A stretch of 52,558 nt of DNA from Armatimonadota bacterium. GTDB taxonomy: Bacteria > Armatimonadota > Armatimonadia > Armatimonadales > Capsulimonadaceae. The notes under the pieces are model-generated. The model ran no database searches. It had not been told where the DNA came from and saw only the letters and a program-made list of their open reading frames with translations. The stretch covers positions 1 to 52,558 of the forward strand of contig JANXNV010000233.1 in the NCBI GenBank assembly GCA_025353925.1. The letters are read 5' to 3'. The translations under genes were made by a program, and so were the position numbers. Shown here piece by piece: positions 49,858-52,558 of this stretch (the first letter of the stretch is position 1; the number at the start of each line of letters is the position of its first letter).

Positions 49858-49882
49858 CAGAACTGTGACACACGCTGTGACA
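49853..49882. repeat. Three TGTGACA repeats with helical spacing
   Basis: TGTGACA at 49853-49859, 49864-49870 and 49876-49882, repeat starts 11 and 12 bases apart, about one helical turn each. They overlap the doc stop codon and lie just before the PHP gene start. Confidence 0.75.
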
Positions 49883-49894
49883 CAAGGAATTTTT

Positions 49895-50572
49895 ATGCCT
49901 CTCTATGATTTTCACACCCATTCGTTCTTCTCCGACGGGGCTTTGCTGCCGATGGAGCTGATCCGGCGGGCGCAGGTCAACGGTTACTCGGCGATGGCGA
50001 TCACCGACCATGCGTCGGCGTCGAATATCGAGGACCTGGTAGAGAAAATCGCGCGAGACTGCGTTTTGGCCTGGGACGAGTGGGGCTTTCGGGTGCTGCC
50101 GGGGGTGGAGCTGACCCACTGCCCGCCGCGGGCGATTGCCGGGTTGGCCGCCCGGGCGAAGCGTGCCGGGGCCAAGATCGTGGTCATCCACGGTGAAACA
50201 CTGGTGGAACCCGTCCCGCCGGGGACCAACCGGGCGAGTGTCGAGTGTCCCGATGTGGATATTCTCGGCCACCCTGGCCTGCTGACCGAAGAGGAAGCGG
50301 CTCTGGCGGCCCAAAACTCGGTGTTTCTCGAAATCACCTCCCGTCGGGGCCACTGCTTAGGCAACGGCAACACGGTCGTGCTGGGGCGTGCGGCGGGCGC
50401 GAAGTTCTTGATCAATTCGGACACCCATTCGCCGGGCGATATGCACACGGAGGCGTTCGCCCGCACGGTCGCCCTCGGCGCGGGGCTGACGGCGGCGGAG
50501 GTGGAGGTGGCTCTGGTGGGCAATCCGCAGCTCCTGCTGGCACGGGTGGGTGCGGAAAAAAGAATTGCATGA
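49895..50572 (+). CDS. PHP-domain phosphoesterase, histidinol-phosphatase-like
   Basis: 225 aa from the ATG at 49895, with AAGGAA upstream; the ORF's earlier codons overlap doc. PHP metal ligands: YDFHTHSFFSDG, ITDHASASN, LPGVELTH, VIHGETL, DILGHPGLL, EITSRRGH and INSDTHSPGDM. Members hydrolyse phosphoesters with a trinuclear metal centre; this short form is named histidinol phosphate phosphatase domain protein in databases, as I remember, but the substrate is not proven. A toxin gene overlaps its stop. Confidence 0.85.
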   Translation: MPLYDFHTHSFFSDGALLPMELIRRAQVNGYSAMAITDHASASNIEDLVEKIARDCVLAWDEWGFRVLPGVELTHCPPRAIAGLAARAKRAGAKIVVIHGETLVEPVPPGTNRASVECPDVDILGHPGLLTEEEAALAAQNSVFLEITSRRGHCLGNGNTVVLGRAAGAKFLINSDTHSPGDMHTEAFARTVALGAGLTAAEVEVALVGNPQLLLARVGAEKRIA

Positions 50573-50870
50573 AGATAGATAGTTTCATCTGGCTGGATGC
50601 AATCGTGGAAAAACTTGCCGTTAAACACTACGTTGAGGAGAGGAAGTCGAAGAAGCAATGCGGAACCAACCGAAATTCCGATTTGTTGAAAAGGGGCATC
50701 AGGAGGGCGAAGGTGTTTACATGGCTCTATCTCAGACCGAAGAAGGTCGTTTCCTTACCACACTATTCATTTACAAGCCTGTGACTGACGAGAAAAAGAG
50801 GCCGGAAGCGTTGATACTCAGCGCACGCGATATGGCGGACAAAGAAAGAAAACTTTATGGAAGAAAATAG
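50569..50870 (+). pseudogene. BrnT/DUF4258-like toxin gene with a frameshift
   Basis: ATG at 50569 overlaps the PHP stop. Frame 1 gives MKIDSFIWLDAIVEKLAVKHYVEE, then goes off; the family continues in another frame as EVEEAMRNQPKFRFVEKGHQEGEGVYMALSQTEEGRFL and LILSARDMADKERKLYGRK to 50870. The break is in a GA-rich run near 50638-50643 and needs one added or two removed bases. The N-terminal and C-terminal parts together match toxins that pair with CopG-type antitoxins. Internal ATG at 50658 behind a purine-rich GGAGAGG could give a short 70-aa product. Sequencing error is possible. Confidence 0.7.
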
Positions 50871-51084
50871 TGTTGTGCTCCCGCGATTTGATGCCATCGA
50901 TCAGCTCGTTGAGTTTTTTGACACGCATGACATGGGCGATTACGCGGCGCGAATGCCGGAAATAAAATTTGAGGTCGCTCCCAAGCGTGAAGCCAAAAAA
51001 GACCGTGCAGCGATAGAAAAAAAGTGCGGGAAATGCTGCAGGAAGAATACCACTCGCCACTCGCAAAGATGCGTCTCCCCATAG
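50857..51084 (+). CDS. CopG/BrnA-type antitoxin N-terminal domain, probably frame-shifted
   Basis: 75 aa as read. The start overlaps the end of the toxin frame. VLPRFDAIDQLVEFFDTHDMGDYAARMPEIKFEV is the opening of antitoxins partnered with BrnT-like toxins. The usual C-terminal DNA-binding part is absent. After KKDRAAIEKK the frame passes a run of seven A and ends in CGKCCRKNTT, which looks out of frame. With eight A the frame would join VREMLQEEYHSPLAKM and read on to 51380. Either a broken gene, slippage at the A-run, or a sequencing error. Confidence 0.6.
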   Translation: MEENSVVLPRFDAIDQLVEFFDTHDMGDYAARMPEIKFEVAPKREAKKDRAAIEKKCGKCCRKNTTRHSQRCVSP

Positions 51085-51380
51085 GTACAAAGTCCAATGG
51101 TGAAAGGCTGTACCATGAATTTGACGGTGTTTCACCAGACCAGGGGATCGTCTTCGAAGTCAAATCTAATCAAGTGATGGCTACGAAGACAAAACCGGCT
51201 GGCCGATACTTTAGCGCGATCAAATGGGCACTCCTCAGTGATGTCTATTTACTCTCACGCATTCCAGCACAGACACGCTTGCTCGTTCTAACGGACAAGG
51301 CCCTCTTCGATATCTGCCGAGAAGATATGGATGGTCTACTCCCCGAAAACACGCAAATTATTTATCGAAATCCTGCATGA
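51024..51380 (+). CDS. PD-(D/E)XK nuclease-like domain, C-terminal part
   Basis: 118 aa as listed from a GTG with no ribosome site. It contains HEFDGVSPDQGIVFEVKSNQ, an Asp followed 12 residues later by ExK, the pattern of PD-(D/E)XK nucleases, then a helix-strand region (FSAIKWALLSDVYLLSRIPAQTRLLVLTDKALFDIC). No start codon with support exists in its own frame; a stop lies at 50988-50990. Best read as the continuation of the preceding ORF after the A-run. Its stop overlaps the OppD start. Fold call is by pattern only. Confidence 0.5.
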   Translation: MREMLQEEYHSPLAKMRLPIGTKSNGERLYHEFDGVSPDQGIVFEVKSNQVMATKTKPAGRYFSAIKWALLSDVYLLSRIPAQTRLLVLTDKALFDICREDMDGLLPENTQIIYRNPA

Positions 51381-52366
51381 ACACTTTACCAATCTTGCAA
51401 GTCACCGACCTTCAGACCGTCTTCGGGCGCGAAGGACGCGGTCCGGTGGCCCGCGCGGTGCGCGGCGTTTCGTTCTCCGTGAAGAAAGGCGAGACGCTGG
51501 GGATCGTCGGTGAGAGCGGGTCGGGGAAGAGCGTTTCGGCCCTCTCCGTGCTGCGGCTGATCTCTGCGCCGGGGCGGATCGTCGGCGGGTCAGTGACGCT
51601 GGACGGGGTAGACCTGCTGGCACTCACAGAGCGGGAGATGCGCGAGGTGCGCGGCGGGCGGATCGCGATGGTCTTTCAGGACCCGATGACGGCCCTGAAC
51701 CCGACCCTGACCGTGGGAGAACAGATTGTCGAGACGATACTGGCACATCAAAAAGTCTCGAAAGCCGATGCCTGGAAAGAGGCGGAGAGCTGGCTGAGTC
51801 GGGTACGAGTCTCGCTGCCGGAGCGCCGCCTGCGGCAGTACCCGCACGAGTTGTCGGGGGGGATGCGTCAGCGGGTGATGCTGGCGATTGCGTTCTCCTG
51901 CCGCCCGGAAGTGCTGCTGGCGGATGAGCCGACGACGGCCCTGGATGTCACGGTGCAGGCGCAGATATTAGACCTCATGGATGAGCTGAAGGCGGAGCTA
52001 GGCACAGCGATCGTGCTGATCACGCATGATCTGGGAGTCGTCCGTCAGCGCTGCGACACGGTCGCCGTCATGTATGCCGGGGAGATCGTCGAATTTGCGG
52101 CGGCTTCGGAGCTGTTCGCGTCTCCGAAACACCCCTACACCCAGAGCCTGCTGGCCTCCCTGCCGGATTGGCGTCGTCCCCGCACGGACACGCCGCTGCC
52201 GTCGCTCCCCGGTCAGCCGCCCAGCCTGACCGCCATTCCGCCCGGCTGTCCGTTCGCCCCGCGCTGCCCAAAGGTGTTTGAAGCCTGTGCAAGCGTAGTC
52301 CCCGCGAACACGCTGCTGGAAAATAGCCGTACAGTCCGCTGCCTGCTGTACGAAGAGCGGGCTTGA
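51377..52366 (+). CDS. oppD: Oligopeptide/dipeptide ABC transporter ATP-binding protein
   Basis: 329 aa, normal OppD/DppD length. Walker A GESGSGKSVSALS, Q-loop MVFQDPMTALNPTLTVGEQI, signature LSGGMRQRVMLAIA, Walker B EVLLADEPTTALDV, H-loop LITHDLGVV, and the C-terminal oligo_HPY region with HPYTQSLLASLP and Cys cluster PGCPFAPRCPKVFEAC. It powers peptide or related solute uptake. Partner permeases are not seen in the window. The start overlaps the stop of the nuclease-like ORF. Confidence 0.93.
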   Translation: MNTLPILQVTDLQTVFGREGRGPVARAVRGVSFSVKKGETLGIVGESGSGKSVSALSVLRLISAPGRIVGGSVTLDGVDLLALTEREMREVRGGRIAMVFQDPMTALNPTLTVGEQIVETILAHQKVSKADAWKEAESWLSRVRVSLPERRLRQYPHELSGGMRQRVMLAIAFSCRPEVLLADEPTTALDVTVQAQILDLMDELKAELGTAIVLITHDLGVVRQRCDTVAVMYAGEIVEFAAASELFASPKHPYTQSLLASLPDWRRPRTDTPLPSLPGQPPSLTAIPPGCPFAPRCPKVFEACASVVPANTLLENSRTVRCLLYEERA

Positions 52367-52391
52367 CGCGTTCTTGAATTTGCGCTACACT
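52363..52391 (+). promoter_or_regulatory. Promoter of the last, partial gene; predicted leaderless
   Basis: TTGACG (52363-52368), 17-base spacer, TACACT (52386-52391), six bases before the ATG at 52398. Transcription would start at about the ATG. Confidence 0.6.
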
Positions 52392-52397
52392 AAGACT

Positions 52398-52558
52398 ATG
52401 ATCAGTATCCAGACAAAAACCCATGTCGGCGCGGATGGTACCCTGTCGGTCAGGGTGCCGACGACCCTGCGCGAGACGGACGTCGAAGTGCTGCTGGTTT
52501 TCCAGCCGCTTCCGACGCCAACGGAGAAACCCCTGTTGGAAGCACCAGGCTGGCCGCC
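52398..52558 (+). CDS. Antitoxin-like protein, cut by the window end
   Basis: 53 codons visible. MISIQTKTHVGADGTLSVRVPTTLRETDVEVLLVFQP resembles small proteins found upstream of PIN/VapC toxins, in which the opening beta hairpin is followed by a DTDVEV stretch. The toxin would lie outside the window. Too short to place firmly. Confidence 0.55.
   Translation, partial: MISIQTKTHVGADGTLSVRVPTTLRETDVEVLLVFQPLPTPTEKPLLEAPGWP

Overview
The window is GC-rich and gene-dense. It looks like a chromosomal piece of an environmental heterotrophic bacterium, most likely an Armatimonadota (Capsulimonas/Chthonomonas-like) or a relative. This taxonomic call is an inference from gene content: a prepilin-like protein with the H-X9-DG C-terminus, a GxGYxYP protein, a multi-modular GtaA-type glutaminase, GH43 with sugar ABC genes, sugar-phosphate isomerase TIM barrels, and DUF488/dual-OB genes. 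No rRNA and no CRISPR array is present. One tRNA, tRNA-Ala(GGC), was found.

Layout. 1-700: a broken xisH (20-bp unit repeated four times plus an amber stop) followed by an intact xisI. 758-10105: secreted proteins, a large GGDEF/EAL signalling protein, a small basic protein behind an SOS-like promoter, an aldo/keto reductase, a SIS-domain enzyme, a ferredoxin-NADP reductase-like flavoprotein, DinB-like and MOSC proteins. 10147-16989: a lipoprotein, purM, ubiX, tRNA-Ala, a prepilin-like/TPR pair, a membrane protein and a c-type cytochrome. 17251-20479: a TIM-barrel isomerase and a four-gene DUF488-DUF488-dual OB-unknown cassette. 20502-25136: xylulokinase, VanX-like dipeptidase, M42 peptidase, thioesterase, MsrB. 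25187-32904 (minus strand): a sugar-use locus (GH43, enolase-superfamily enzyme, ABC ATPase, binding protein, two permeases) split by an insertion sequence. 33230-41527: secreted GxGYxYP protein, GtaA-like protein, GlcD-like oxidase. 41557-47233 (minus): a partial histidine operon (hisD, HAD phosphatase, hisB, PH-like protein, hisH, and others), divergent from prs. 48333-51380: a SEC-C protein, a Doc-type toxin-antitoxin pair, a PHP phosphoesterase and a decayed toxin/antitoxin/nuclease-like group. 51377-end: OppD-type ATPase and the start of an antitoxin-like gene.

How genes work together. GH43, the enolase-superfamily enzyme, the ABC importer and xylB fit uptake and breakdown of plant pentose oligosaccharides. 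hisD, HAD, hisB and hisH share one transcript, and the divergent prs makes PRPP, the precursor of histidine. The HAD protein is the natural candidate for the missing histidinol-phosphatase.

Most worth following: (1) a short lysine/alanine-rich protein (5108-5584) that combines a LexA-like box inside its promoter with a perfect beta-clamp-type motif (QPTLF) at its N-terminus, a candidate new DNA-damage-response protein; (2) an antitoxin-like N-terminus joined across an A7 run to a PD-(D/E)XK-like domain (50857-51380); (3) the DUF488/dual-OB cassette; (4) a two-copy 136-bp palindromic element whose hairpin shows compensatory base changes; (5) several genes whose -10 box lies 5-9 bases before the start codon, suggesting leaderless mRNAs.
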